Source: JACVRW01 sp046735115
GTDB taxonomy: Bacteria; Actinomycetota; Thermoleophilia; Solirubrobacterales; Thermoleophilaceae
Direction: 5' to 3'
DNA: 43,376 nucleotides
NCBI GenBank assembly: GCA_046735115.1
Contig: JBKPSR010000044.1
Span: forward strand, 1-43,376
Positions 15,859-24,873 of the stretch are shown here, one piece after another (position 1 is the first letter of the stretch; each line of letters begins with the position of its first letter). A program made the translations under genes and the position numbers. The notes under the pieces were generated by a model. That model had not been told where the DNA came from and made no database searches. It saw only the letters and a program-made list of their open reading frames with translations.

Positions 15859-17716
15859 AGACCGTTCGATGTGGGTCGGCAAGCACGAGCACCACGGCGT
15901 GCGAGCACAGCCCCGAAGCGACCTGCGCCCGCCGCCGCACTGGCGCCTCGAGGCGATCGCCCACACGCCCCGTCCCCGCTCGCTCACCATCGCTCCGGAC
16001 CGGCGCCGAATCGTGCTCATCGAGGATCGCGACACGTCCGACGTCTGGCTGCTCGAGCTCGAGGACGGTGCGGTCCCGCAGCGGCTGACGACCGGCCGCG
16101 AGCCGGTGCCATGGTGGGCTGACACCCCGCCATACATCTCCCCTGACGGCAGCGCGGTCGCGTACGCCGACGAGGGCCACGTCTGGCTGGTGCCGGTGGC
16201 CGGCGGCCCTCCGCGCAAGCTGGTTCAGGGCGACAGTCCGCGCTGGATCGACGACCGCACGCTCGTGGTCGAGGTCGAGCGCAGCGAGGACCGGACTACA
16301 CGGCTCGCGGTCGTGGACGTGGACGATCCGTGGCCGCGCCGGCTGGGAGCCGAGCACGGCGAGCTCGACGCGCACGGCGACGAGGGCGAGGCAGAGCCCT
16401 CGCCCGACGCCACGGAGGTCGCGTACACGTTCACGCCGCGCGTCGACCAGAACCGCACGAGCGAGATCCGCGTGGCGAGCGTGAAGGGCGGAAGCGTGCG
16501 CCGCCTCACAGGCGTCCCGGAGCTGCACGACCGCGACCCCCGGTGGTCGCCCGACGGGCAGACGATCGCCTTCGCGTCCGAGCGCGGCGGCTTCTACGAG
16601 CTGTACCTCATCGGGCGAGACGGCGAGGACGATCACCCGCTCACGACCGTGGGCGCCGACCACCACGACCACGCGTGGCATCCGGACGGGACGCGCATCG
16701 TCGCCGCACGAGGCGACCGGAACCGCTTCCACCTCGTGGCGCTCGAGGTCTTGGACGGCAGCGCCACCGAGCTCGCTCGCGGCGGTATCTGGCACACGCC
16801 GCAGTGGACTGCGGCCGGCGACATCGTTGCCGGCTACGAGGATCACGCGACAGCCCGCGAGCTCAGGCGGATCGAGCCGGGCGGGGAGCCCGCGAGGATC
16901 CATGTGCCCGCCCCGAAGGCGATCCGCGCGGCTCCGCACGCGGAGCTCGAGGACATCACCTACACGTCGTTCGACGGCCTCGAGATCCCTGGCTTCCTGA
17001 TGCGCCCCCGAGATGCGTCGGCGGACCGGCCCGTGCCCGCGATCGTCTACCCCCACGGCGGGCCGACCGACTGCTACGCCGACGAATGGGACGGGCACGC
17101 CCAGTTCTTCGTCGACAGAGGCTACGCCTGGCTAGCGATCAACTTCCGCGGCTCGACCGGCTACGGGCGCGAGTTCGAGCGCCTCAACCACGGCGACTGG
17201 GGCGTCGGCGACACCAAGGACTGCCTCGCGGCGGCCGACTACCTGCGCACGCTCGACTGGGTGGACGGCGAACGGCTCGGCATCTTCGGCGCCAGCTACG
17301 GCTCATACATGTCGCTCTGCTCGGTGACTTTCGACCCCGAGCACCGCTTCCGCTGCGCGGTGTGCAAGTACGGCGACTGCGACATCACGACCTCATGGGC
17401 GCAGGGCGACCGCGAGGGAGTCCAGGACCTGGGCCGGATGATGGGGACGCCCGCCGAGGCGCGCGACGCGTACATCGCGGGATCGCCCTACCACCAGCTC
17501 GAGAACGTCCGGGTGCCGCTCCTGATCGCCCACGGCGAGCGCGACGAGCGCGTCAGCCCGAAGCAGTCCGAGCAGCTCGTGACGCGCCTGCGCGCGCTCG
17601 GCAAGACATTCGAGTACGTCACCTACCCCACAGAGGCACACGGCTTCATCCGAGTCGGGCCACAGCTGGACTTCTACCGCCGTCTGGAGCGCTTCCTTAA
17701 CTGGAATCTCATGTGA
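15851..17716 (+). CDS. S9 family serine peptidase (acylaminoacyl/prolyl oligopeptidase type)
   Basis: 621 residues from the GTG at 15851, which has GGAGG seven bases upstream. The N-terminal two thirds are a beta-propeller built from WD40/TolB-like repeats (PYISPDGSAVAYAD, PRWSPDGQTIAFAS, HAWHPDGTRIVAA); the C-terminal alpha/beta-hydrolase domain starts near IVYPHGGPTD. The triad is Ser482 (FGASYGS), Asp565 (GERDERV) and His597 (EAHGF). No signal peptide. Such enzymes cut short peptides or remove N-acylated residues. It overlaps the deacetylase gene and precedes the peptide importer by 20 bases, so it probably digests imported oligopeptides or acylated conjugates. Confidence 0.94.
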   Translation: MPEDRSMWVGKHEHHGVRAQPRSDLRPPPHWRLEAIAHTPRPRSLTIAPDRRRIVLIEDRDTSDVWLLELEDGAVPQRLTTGREPVPWWADTPPYISPDGSAVAYADEGHVWLVPVAGGPPRKLVQGDSPRWIDDRTLVVEVERSEDRTTRLAVVDVDDPWPRRLGAEHGELDAHGDEGEAEPSPDATEVAYTFTPRVDQNRTSEIRVASVKGGSVRRLTGVPELHDRDPRWSPDGQTIAFASERGGFYELYLIGRDGEDDHPLTTVGADHHDHAWHPDGTRIVAARGDRNRFHLVALEVLDGSATELARGGIWHTPQWTAAGDIVAGYEDHATARELRRIEPGGEPARIHVPAPKAIRAAPHAELEDITYTSFDGLEIPGFLMRPRDASADRPVPAIVYPHGGPTDCYADEWDGHAQFFVDRGYAWLAINFRGSTGYGREFERLNHGDWGVGDTKDCLAAADYLRTLDWVDGERLGIFGASYGSYMSLCSVTFDPEHRFRCAVCKYGDCDITTSWAQGDREGVQDLGRMMGTPAEARDAYIAGSPYHQLENVRVPLLIAHGERDERVSPKQSEQLVTRLRALGKTFEYVTYPTEAHGFIRVGPQLDFYRRLERFLNWNLM

Positions 17717-17736
17717 CCGCGTGAGAGAGTCCGGCC

Positions 17737-19530
17737 ATGAAGCGACTCGCACTCGTCATCGTCCCATGCGTTTTTCTCCTCGCCGGTCTGACGGCGGTAA
17801 CCGCCCAGAGTCAGGACGACAGCGGCGGAGGGGGCGGCGACAAGAAGGTCGTCTTCCAGCTCGGCGATCCGCAGGGCATCGACAGCATGAGCCCGCTGAT
17901 CGGTGTGACCGCCGCCGCCTACGAGGCGTGGAACATCCAGTACGCCACGCTCACCGACAAGGCCGCGAGCGACTTCCACACCATCCCCGGCCTCGCGAAG
18001 TCGTGGAAGGGCTCTAAGGACGGCCTGACCTGGACGTACAAGCTGCGCGACGGGCTGAAGTGGTCCGACGGCAAGCCGCTCACGGCCGAGGACATCGCCT
18101 GGACGGTGAACACGAGCCGTGACGAGGAGTGGATCAACCACAGCGCCACGACGGTCAACCTCGACGCGACCGCGAAGGACGACACCACGCTGGTCATCAA
18201 GTCGAAGGTGCCGGACCCGAAGCTGCCGACGATGGACGTCTACATCCTGCCCAAGCACATCTGGGGCAAGATGAGCGCCGACGAGCGCGGCAAGTACGAC
18301 GCGACCGACGGGGTCGGATCGGGTCCGTTCGTGCTCGACAAGTTCGAGAAGGGCCAGTTCGCCCGCTTCAAGGCGAACAAGTACTACTGGGGCGGCCGGC
18401 CCGCGGTGGACGAGGTCATCCTCAAGAAGTTCAACAACCCCGACGCGATGGTCGCCGCCCTCAAGACCGGTGAGCTGGACGCCGCCGAGGACGTCCCCGG
18501 CGCCGCCTTCGACCAGCTCGCGAAGAACGACAAGATCCAGACGGTCGAGGGCAACCAGGGCGCCATGTCCGAGGTCGCGATCAACGGCGGGGACGGCCTG
18601 AAGAAGCCGCATCCGGCGCTGCTCGACCCGCGTGTCCGCGAGGCGATCGGGCACGCCATCGACAAGAAGACGCTCGTCGCACGCGTCCTGAACGGCCACG
18701 GCACCGTCACACAGACGGTCAGCACGTCGCCGGACACGAGCTGGGCCCCCGAGATCCCCGCCGACAAGGTCTTCGACTTCGACCTCGACAAGGCGAACCA
18801 GATCCTCGACGACGCGGGCTACAAGGACACGGACGGCGACGGCGTCCGCGAGATGCCGGGTGGCGGCAAGCCGCTCAACTTCAAGTACATGGTCCGCTCC
18901 GACAGCGAGACCGGTGCGCCGATCGCGGAGTTCGTGACCGGCTGGCTGAAGGAGATCGGGATCGCGACCACCAAGAAGGTCGCCGACGACAGCCAGCTGA
19001 CCACGATCATCGGCAAGGGCGACTACGACATGTTCTCGTGGGGCTGGGTGCCGTTCGTGGACCCGGATCCGATGCTCTCGTACTTCACCTGCGACCAGGT
19101 CGCGAGCGACCCCAAGGACCCGACGAACTACTACAACGACGCCAACTACTGCGACCCGGGGTACGACAAGCTCTACCAGCAGCAGAAGGTCGAGCTCGAC
19201 CGGGCGAAGCGCGAGCAGATCGTCCACGAGATGCTGGCGCGCATCCAGCAGTGGGGGGTCTACCACGTGATCTACACGTACCCGGACCTGCAGGCGTACG
19301 TGAAGGGCCGCTTCGAGGGCTTCGTTCGCCAGCCGGCCAAGATCGGCCCGGTCTTCTACTCGAACACGTCGCCGTCGTACGCGCAGCTGAAGCCGGTCAC
19401 GGCCTCGGCGAGCAGTGACAGCGGAGGGAGCAGCGCCGGGATCATCGTGGCGATCGTCGCGGTCGTCCTCGTCGCGGCCGGGGCCATCTTCCTGGTGCGG
19501 CGCCGGCGCACGGTGTACGAGCGGGAGTGA
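17737..19530 (+). CDS. Family 5 (Dpp/Opp) solute-binding protein with C-terminal membrane anchor
   Basis: 597-residue extracellular binding protein of a peptide-type ABC importer. N-terminal signal peptide (MKRLALVIVPCVFLLAGLTA) without a clear lipobox. Core motifs: WTYKLRDGLKWSDGKPLTAEDIAWT, GSGPFVLDKFEKGQFARFKANKYYW, PRVREAIGHAIDKKTLV. Instead of a lipid anchor, the C-terminus has a Ser/Gly-rich linker, one hydrophobic helix (GIIVAIVAVVLVAAGAIFLV) and a basic RRRR stop, about residues 563-597, so the protein is tethered by its tail. GTGA overlap to the permease. Peptides are the family default; opines, nickel complexes or polyamine conjugates are possible. Confidence 0.94.
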   Translation: MKRLALVIVPCVFLLAGLTAVTAQSQDDSGGGGGDKKVVFQLGDPQGIDSMSPLIGVTAAAYEAWNIQYATLTDKAASDFHTIPGLAKSWKGSKDGLTWTYKLRDGLKWSDGKPLTAEDIAWTVNTSRDEEWINHSATTVNLDATAKDDTTLVIKSKVPDPKLPTMDVYILPKHIWGKMSADERGKYDATDGVGSGPFVLDKFEKGQFARFKANKYYWGGRPAVDEVILKKFNNPDAMVAALKTGELDAAEDVPGAAFDQLAKNDKIQTVEGNQGAMSEVAINGGDGLKKPHPALLDPRVREAIGHAIDKKTLVARVLNGHGTVTQTVSTSPDTSWAPEIPADKVFDFDLDKANQILDDAGYKDTDGDGVREMPGGGKPLNFKYMVRSDSETGAPIAEFVTGWLKEIGIATTKKVADDSQLTTIIGKGDYDMFSWGWVPFVDPDPMLSYFTCDQVASDPKDPTNYYNDANYCDPGYDKLYQQQKVELDRAKREQIVHEMLARIQQWGVYHVIYTYPDLQAYVKGRFEGFVRQPAKIGPVFYSNTSPSYAQLKPVTASASSDSGGSSAGIIVAIVAVVLVAAGAIFLVRRRRTVYERE

Positions 19531-20495
19531 GCGCACGCTTCGTCGGGGCCAAGGTTGCCGGGTCGCTCGTCACCCTGGTCTTCGTCGTCTGCTTCAACTT
19601 CTTCCTCTTCCGGGTCGTTGAGGGAGATCCGGTCGCGAACCTGTATCGCGGCCGCAACCTGACCGACCACCAGCGCGAGACGCTGACCAAGCAGTTCGGG
19701 CTGGACAAGTCGACCGGCGCTCAGTTCGTCGCGTACCTGAAGGAGACCGCGACCTTCAACCTGGGCCGCTCCTACACGAGTAACGAGCCCGTCTGGGACA
19801 CGATCAAGCGCAAGGCCGGCCCGACGATCGCCCTGGTGGGCATCTCCGGGGTACTGTCGGCCGTCTTCGGCATCCTGCTCGGCATTTCCGCGGCCTGGCG
19901 AAGACGCACGAAGGTCGACTACGCGTCGACCGCGTTCAGCGTAGCGACGTGGTCCATGCCGGACTTCTGGCTCGGGATGGTGCTGCTGCTGGTGTTCGCG
20001 GTCGTGCTCGGGTGGTTCCCGGTGGGAGGGCTCGAGGATCCGACGTCGACGGCCACCGGACTCGGCCACCTCGCCGACCAGGCGAAGCATCTGTTCCTGC
20101 CGTGCCTCACGCTCACGGTCGGCTACCTGGGGGAGTACGCGATCATCATGCGCTCCTCGCTGCTCGACACGATGCGCGAGGACTATCTGGTGCTCGCACG
20201 CGCCAAGGGCCTGCGTGACGTCCTCGTCCGCAACCGCCACGCGGTGCCCAACGCGATCCTGCCGGTGGTCGCGCTGCTCGCGATCAACTTCGGGTTCGTC
20301 CTGTCAGGGGCGATCGCGGTCGAGGCGATCTTCTCGTGGCCCGGCCTCGGCCTCGCGACGTACGACGCGCTCAACGGGCCGGATCTGCCGATGCTCCAGG
20401 GGCTGTTCCTCGTCTTCAGCGCGTCGGTGATCTTCTTCAACCTGATCGCCGACCTCCTGTACGGATACCTGGACCCGCGTGTGAGGCCGGCGTGA
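19527..20495 (+). CDS. Peptide-type ABC importer permease, DppB-like
   Basis: 322-residue permease with an N-terminal transmembrane helix (GSLVTLVFVVCFNFFLFRV), the large periplasmic loop with TKQFGLDKSTGAQF typical of DppB/OppB, and the cytoplasmic EAA-type loop EDYLVLARAKGLRDVLVRNRHAVPNAILPVV. GTG start in a GTGA overlap with the binding-protein gene and GTGA to the second permease. Forms the channel with the DppC-like subunit. Confidence 0.95.
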   Translation: MSARFVGAKVAGSLVTLVFVVCFNFFLFRVVEGDPVANLYRGRNLTDHQRETLTKQFGLDKSTGAQFVAYLKETATFNLGRSYTSNEPVWDTIKRKAGPTIALVGISGVLSAVFGILLGISAAWRRRTKVDYASTAFSVATWSMPDFWLGMVLLLVFAVVLGWFPVGGLEDPTSTATGLGHLADQAKHLFLPCLTLTVGYLGEYAIIMRSSLLDTMREDYLVLARAKGLRDVLVRNRHAVPNAILPVVALLAINFGFVLSGAIAVEAIFSWPGLGLATYDALNGPDLPMLQGLFLVFSASVIFFNLIADLLYGYLDPRVRPA

Positions 20496-21406
20496 GCGCG
20501 ATCGAGGCCCCCTCCGGGAGAAGGATCGCGTGGCTGCGCCGCAGGCGCGCGTTCGGACGGGCGTGGGACGAGTACCGCCATCACCTGCCGGGCATGGTCG
20601 GGCTCGGGATCCTCGTGCTGGCCGTCGCGATGGCGCTGGCGGCCCCGCTGCTCGCCGACGAGTCCGGCCTGCGGGCCATCAACACGACGCAGAACCCGAC
20701 CTTCGCCAGTCCGTCGGAGTTCGCCCCGCTCGGGACGGACAGCCTCGGGCGCGACGTGAGCACGCAGTTCATCTGGGGAGCGCGGACGAGCCTGCTCGTG
20801 GGTCTTCTCGCCACCCTGCTCGCGATTGGGATCGGCTCGGTGGTGGGCATCGTGGCCGGGTTCTACGGCGGGAAGATCGGCGGCCTCCTCATGCGGATCA
20901 CCGAGTGGTTCCTCGTCATCCCGTTCCTGCCGCTCGCGATCGTGCTCGGCGTGATCCTTGGGCCGTCCGTGCGCAACATCATCATCGTGATCGGGATCAC
21001 GACGTGGCCGCAGCCGGCGCGGCTGATACGGGCGCAGGTCCTCACCCTTCGCGAACGCGACTACGTCGACCGAAGCCGCGCGCTCGGCGCTTCGAACTGG
21101 CACCTGATGACGCGGCACATCCTGCCGAACGTCTCACCGGTGATCCTCGCGAACACGACGCTGACGGTTCCGGTCGTGATCCTGACGGAGGCGACGCTCT
21201 CCTTCCTCGGCCTCGGCGACCCGCTCAACCCGTCGTGGGGGCAGATGCTCGACAGCGCGTTCCAGACGGGGGCGATCACGGCCGAGGCCTGGTGGGTGTT
21301 CATCCCGCCCGGGCTCGGGATCATGCTCGTCGCGCTCGCGTTCACGCTGTGCGGCACGGCGCTCGAGGAGATCCTCGACCCGCGGCTGAAGGACAGGCGC
21401 CAATGA
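20492..21406 (+). CDS. Peptide-type ABC importer permease, DppC-like
   Basis: 304-residue second permease from the GTG at 20492. Carries the DppC hallmarks: an N-terminal helix after a basic segment (PGMVGLGILVLAVAMALAAP), PLGTDSLGRDVSTQFIWGARTSL, and the EAA loop ERDYVDRSRALGASNWHLMTRHILPN. The frame is open further upstream into the DppB gene but the GTGA overlap marks the start. Ends in an ATGA overlap with the first ATPase gene. Confidence 0.95.
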   Translation: MSAIEAPSGRRIAWLRRRRAFGRAWDEYRHHLPGMVGLGILVLAVAMALAAPLLADESGLRAINTTQNPTFASPSEFAPLGTDSLGRDVSTQFIWGARTSLLVGLLATLLAIGIGSVVGIVAGFYGGKIGGLLMRITEWFLVIPFLPLAIVLGVILGPSVRNIIIVIGITTWPQPARLIRAQVLTLRERDYVDRSRALGASNWHLMTRHILPNVSPVILANTTLTVPVVILTEATLSFLGLGDPLNPSWGQMLDSAFQTGAITAEAWWVFIPPGLGIMLVALAFTLCGTALEEILDPRLKDRRQ

Positions 21407-22380
21407 GCCTGCTCGAGGTGAGGGACCTGCACGTGACCTACGCTGCCGGCTCGGGCGCGCCGATCCCGGCCGTGCGCGGCGTGGACGTGACGCTCGACGT
21501 GGGGGAGACGCTCGGGATCGCCGGCGAGTCGGGCTGTGGCAAGTCGACGATGGCGGCGGCGCTGCTGCGGCTGCTGCCACAGGGGACCGAGGTGACCGGC
21601 GAGGCTCTGCTCGACGGCGAGAACGTGTTCGACATGAAGCCGGGGCGCCTGCGTGCAGTCCGCTGGACCGAGCTCGCGATCGTCTTCCAGGGCGCGCTCC
21701 ACACGCTGAACCCGGTCCAGCGGGTGGGCGATCAGATCGCCGAGGCGATCCGGCTGCACTCGAAGGACGGGGCGGCGAGCGCGGGGAAGCGCGTGGGCGA
21801 GCTGCTCGAGCTCGTTGGGCTTCCAACGCGGCGGGCGCGCGCATATCCGCACGAGCTGTCGGGCGGCCAGCGCCAGCGCGTGCTGATCGGCCTGGCGCTC
21901 GCCTGCGACCCGCGGCTCCTGATCGCGGACGAGCCGACGACCGCGCTCGACGTGATGGTGCAGGCCCAGGTCCTGCACCTGCTCGCGGACCTCCAGCGCG
22001 ACCTCGGCCTGGCGATCATCTTCATCACGCACGACCTCTCGACGCTCGCGGACATCTGCAGGCGGATTGCCGTCATGTACGCGGGGCGGATCGTCGAGGA
22101 GGGGCCGAACGACAAGGTCTTCGCCGACGCCGCGCATCCCTACACGCGCGCGCTCGCGGCGGCGTTCCCATTGATCGGCGACCGCGCCTTTCGGATGAAC
22201 CCGTCGGGCCTTCCGGGCGACCCGCCCGATCCGCGGGACCTGCCGAGCGGCTGTCCCTTCCACCCGCGCTGCTCGCAGGCGATCGACGTCTGTCCCAGCA
22301 CGAACGTCGAGCTGTGGCCCGCCGGCCCGCTGCGCGAGGCCGCCTGTGTCCACGTGTCCGGGGCGCCGGTGACGACGTGA
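21403..22380 (+). CDS. Peptide-type ABC importer ATPase, DppD-like
   Basis: 325-residue ATPase from the ATG at 21403. Walker A GESGCGKST, signature LSGGQRQRVLIGLAL, Walker B LLIADEPTTALD, switch ITHDLSTLA and the C-terminal oligopeptide-transporter tail with GCPFHPRCSQAIDVC, whose cysteines are typical of DppD/OppD. Overlaps the permease gene (ATGA) and the partner ATPase gene (GTGA). The long open frame reaching back to 20530 is the permease gene read in another frame. Confidence 0.95.
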   Translation: MSLLEVRDLHVTYAAGSGAPIPAVRGVDVTLDVGETLGIAGESGCGKSTMAAALLRLLPQGTEVTGEALLDGENVFDMKPGRLRAVRWTELAIVFQGALHTLNPVQRVGDQIAEAIRLHSKDGAASAGKRVGELLELVGLPTRRARAYPHELSGGQRQRVLIGLALACDPRLLIADEPTTALDVMVQAQVLHLLADLQRDLGLAIIFITHDLSTLADICRRIAVMYAGRIVEEGPNDKVFADAAHPYTRALAAAFPLIGDRAFRMNPSGLPGDPPDPRDLPSGCPFHPRCSQAIDVCPSTNVELWPAGPLREAACVHVSGAPVTT

Positions 22381-23363
22381 GCGACCCGGTCCCGCTGCTG
22401 GAGGTGGAGGGCCTGCATGTGCAGTACCCCGGCCGCGACGGCCCCGCACGGGCCGTGGACGGGGTCGACCTCGTGGTCAACGAGGGCGAGACTCTCGCGC
22501 TGGTGGGGGAGTCGGGCTGCGGCAAGACCACGCTCGCACGGACGATCATGGGGCTGCGGGCGCCGAACGCGGGGGAGGTGCGCTTCCGCGGCGAGCCGTT
22601 GTCGTACAGCCGAGCCGGCCTCCGCGAGCATCGGCGGCGCGCCCAGATGATCTTCCAGGACCCCACCGGGGCGCTGAACGCCCGCCAGACGCTCTACGAG
22701 GTGGTCGCGGAGGGCGTGCGCGTGCAGGGAGTCAAGGGCGACGAGGAGCAGATCGTCGCGGAGGCCCTCGCGAACGCGGGGCTGCGGCCCCCCGAGAGCT
22801 TCTTCACGCGCTACCCGTACGAGATCTCCGGCGGCCAGCGCCAGCGGGTGATCATCGCCGGGGCGATGGTCCTCGACCCGGACCTGCTGGTGGCCGACGA
22901 GCCGGTCTCGGCCCTGGACGCGTCGGTGCGCGGTGAGATACTCGCGCTGATGCTCAGGATCGTGCGTCAGGCGGGCGTGAGCATCCTGGTGGTGACGCAC
23001 GACCTCGGGCTCGCCTGGAACATCGCCGACCGCGTCGCCGTGATGTACCTGGGCCGGATCGTCGAGGACGCGCCGGCGGAGCAGCTGCTCACCTCGCCCC
23101 AGCACCCCTACACGCGCGCGCTCCTGTCGGTCGTCCCCGAGGCCCGGCAAACGGACCCGCAGATACTCCGTGGCGAGACCCCCGATCCCACGCGCATCCC
23201 GCCCGGCTGCCGCTTCCACCCGCGCTGCCCGGTGGTCGAGTCCGGGGAGGCGGCCCGGCTCGGCATCGAGGACCGGTGCAGGGGCGAGGACCCCCTTTTC
23301 CTCCCGGCCTGCCACGCGGTACGTTCAGCCGATGAGCACGAGGCTTACGTACACGAGCGGTGA
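22377..23363 (+). CDS. Peptide-type ABC importer ATPase, DppF-like
   Basis: 328-residue partner ATPase from the GTG at 22377. Walker A GESGCGKTT, MIFQDPTGALN Q-loop, signature ISGGQRQRVIIAGAM, Walker B LLVADEPVSALD and switch VTHDLGLAW; C-terminal tail with GCRFHPRCPVVE and a later cysteine pair. Completes the five-gene importer. Its last 32 bases overlap the aldehyde dehydrogenase gene, and a -10-like hexamer for that gene lies inside this one. Confidence 0.95.
   Translation: MSDPVPLLEVEGLHVQYPGRDGPARAVDGVDLVVNEGETLALVGESGCGKTTLARTIMGLRAPNAGEVRFRGEPLSYSRAGLREHRRRAQMIFQDPTGALNARQTLYEVVAEGVRVQGVKGDEEQIVAEALANAGLRPPESFFTRYPYEISGGQRQRVIIAGAMVLDPDLLVADEPVSALDASVRGEILALMLRIVRQAGVSILVVTHDLGLAWNIADRVAVMYLGRIVEDAPAEQLLTSPQHPYTRALLSVVPEARQTDPQILRGETPDPTRIPPGCRFHPRCPVVESGEAARLGIEDRCRGEDPLFLPACHAVRSADEHEAYVHER
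23320..23325 (+). promoter_or_regulatory. -10 element inside dppF-like gene for aldehyde dehydrogenase
   Basis: TACGTT ends six bases before the ATG at 23332, the leaderless spacing seen at several other genes here. No strong ribosome-binding site precedes this ATG. It would allow the dehydrogenase to be made independently of the importer. Confidence 0.35.
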
Positions 23364-24873
23364 CCTTGGGGCGGAGACAGACGCCGCGTTCGAGGAAGCG
23401 CTTCAGGCCGCGAAGCGCGCCGACGCCGCAGCGCATGCCCACCTGATCGGCTCCGAGGAGGTCGCCGAGGGCGAGCTCTTCGAGCGCCGCGACCCCGCCC
23501 ACACGGACGACGTCGCGAGCCGAGCCCACGCAGCCGACGAGGCGCTCGTCGAGCGCGCGGTGACGGCCGCCCGCGCGGCTGCTCCGGCATGGGCCGCGAC
23601 CGACTACCGCGAGCGCTGCCGGCTCCTGCGCGCCGTGGCCGACGGGATCGGCGACCGGCACATGGAGCTCGCCGCGCTGGCGAGCCTCGAAACCGGCAAG
23701 ACGCGCACGGAGTCGATCCTCGAGGTGCAGGAGGCGATCGACCTGATCGAGGCCTACGCGGGCCACATGGAGGAGAACGAGGGCTACACGCAGCCGTTGC
23801 ACAGCTTCGTGGAGGGTGAGCGAAACGTGGACGTGCTGCGCCCGTACGGAGTCTTCGCGGTGATCGCGCCGTTCAACTTCCCCGTCGCGCTGTCGATCGG
23901 GATGGCCAGCGCCGCGCTGATCGCGGGGAACACGGTGGTCTTCAAGCCCTCTGAGGAGGCGCCCGGCACGGGCGCCGTCCTCGGGGAGGTAATGCGGGCG
24001 GCGGGACTCGCCCCCGGCGTCTTCAACCTCGTGCACGGCGGGCCGGACACGGGACGGGCGCTCGTCGACGCCGCCGTGGACGGCGTCGCGTTCACGGGCT
24101 CGGCCGAGGTCGGGCGCGAGATCGCCCGCAAGATGCATGACGGCCCTTACGCTCGCCCGGCACTGACGGAGATGGGCGGGAAGAACCCGGCGATCGTCAC
24201 GGCGAGCGCCGATCTGGACGCCGCCGCCGAGGGGGTCGCGCGCTCGGCATTCGGGCTGTCCGGCCAGAAGTGCAGCGCCTGCTCGCGGGCGATCGTCGCG
24301 GACGCGGTCTACGACGAGTTCGTCGAGAAGCTGGCCGCGCGGGCCGCGGAGCTGGCGCTCGGCGACCCGAGCGATCTCGAGGCGTTCGTGGGCCCGGTGA
24401 TCAACGAGGGGAGCGTGGAGCGCTACGAGCAGGCCGTGGCCGCGGCTCGCCAGGACGGCCGCGTCGCCGCCGGCGGCGGCAGGCCGGAGCTGCCCGGCAA
24501 CTACGTGGAGCCGACGGTGATCGCCGACCTGCCGCTCGGGCACCGGCTCGAGCGCGACGAGCTGTTCCTGCCGTTCGTGACGGTCACGCGCGTGGGCTCG
24601 TTCGACGAGGCGCTCGCCGAGGCGAACGCGCCGGTCTACGGCCTGACCGCAGGCATCTTCACGGGCGACGAGGCCGAGAAGGAGCGCTTCCTGGCGGAGA
24701 TCCACGCGGGCGTTGTCTACGTCAACCGTCGCGCCGGCGCCACCACCGGCGCGTGGCCCGGCACTCAGACGTTCTGCGGCTGGAAGTCGAGCGGGTCGAC
24801 CGGCAAGGGCGGCCTCGGCGGGTGGTACCTGCCGCAGTTCATGCGCGAGCAGAGCCGGACAATCGTGGACTGA
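23332..24873 (+). CDS. Aldehyde dehydrogenase (1-pyrroline-5-carboxylate dehydrogenase-like)
   Basis: 513-residue NAD(P)-dependent aldehyde dehydrogenase. Marks: FAVIAPFNFPVALSIGMAS, VVFKPSEEAPGTG (cofactor site), VAFTGSAEVGREIA, ALTEMGGKNPAIV with general base Glu280, and SGQKCSACSRAIV with nucleophile Cys314; the last motif is of the RocA/P5C-dehydrogenase subgroup. It oxidises semialdehydes such as glutamate semialdehyde, or amino-aldehydes formed by amine oxidation or transamination. Start taken at ATG 23332, overlapping the ATPase gene by 32 bases; the open frame continues further upstream in that gene. Its 3' end overlaps the convergent aminotransferase gene by 35 bases. Confidence 0.94.
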   Translation: MSTRLTYTSGDLGAETDAAFEEALQAAKRADAAAHAHLIGSEEVAEGELFERRDPAHTDDVASRAHAADEALVERAVTAARAAAPAWAATDYRERCRLLRAVADGIGDRHMELAALASLETGKTRTESILEVQEAIDLIEAYAGHMEENEGYTQPLHSFVEGERNVDVLRPYGVFAVIAPFNFPVALSIGMASAALIAGNTVVFKPSEEAPGTGAVLGEVMRAAGLAPGVFNLVHGGPDTGRALVDAAVDGVAFTGSAEVGREIARKMHDGPYARPALTEMGGKNPAIVTASADLDAAAEGVARSAFGLSGQKCSACSRAIVADAVYDEFVEKLAARAAELALGDPSDLEAFVGPVINEGSVERYEQAVAAARQDGRVAAGGGRPELPGNYVEPTVIADLPLGHRLERDELFLPFVTVTRVGSFDEALAEANAPVYGLTAGIFTGDEAEKERFLAEIHAGVVYVNRRAGATTGAWPGTQTFCGWKSSGSTGKGGLGGWYLPQFMREQSRTIVD

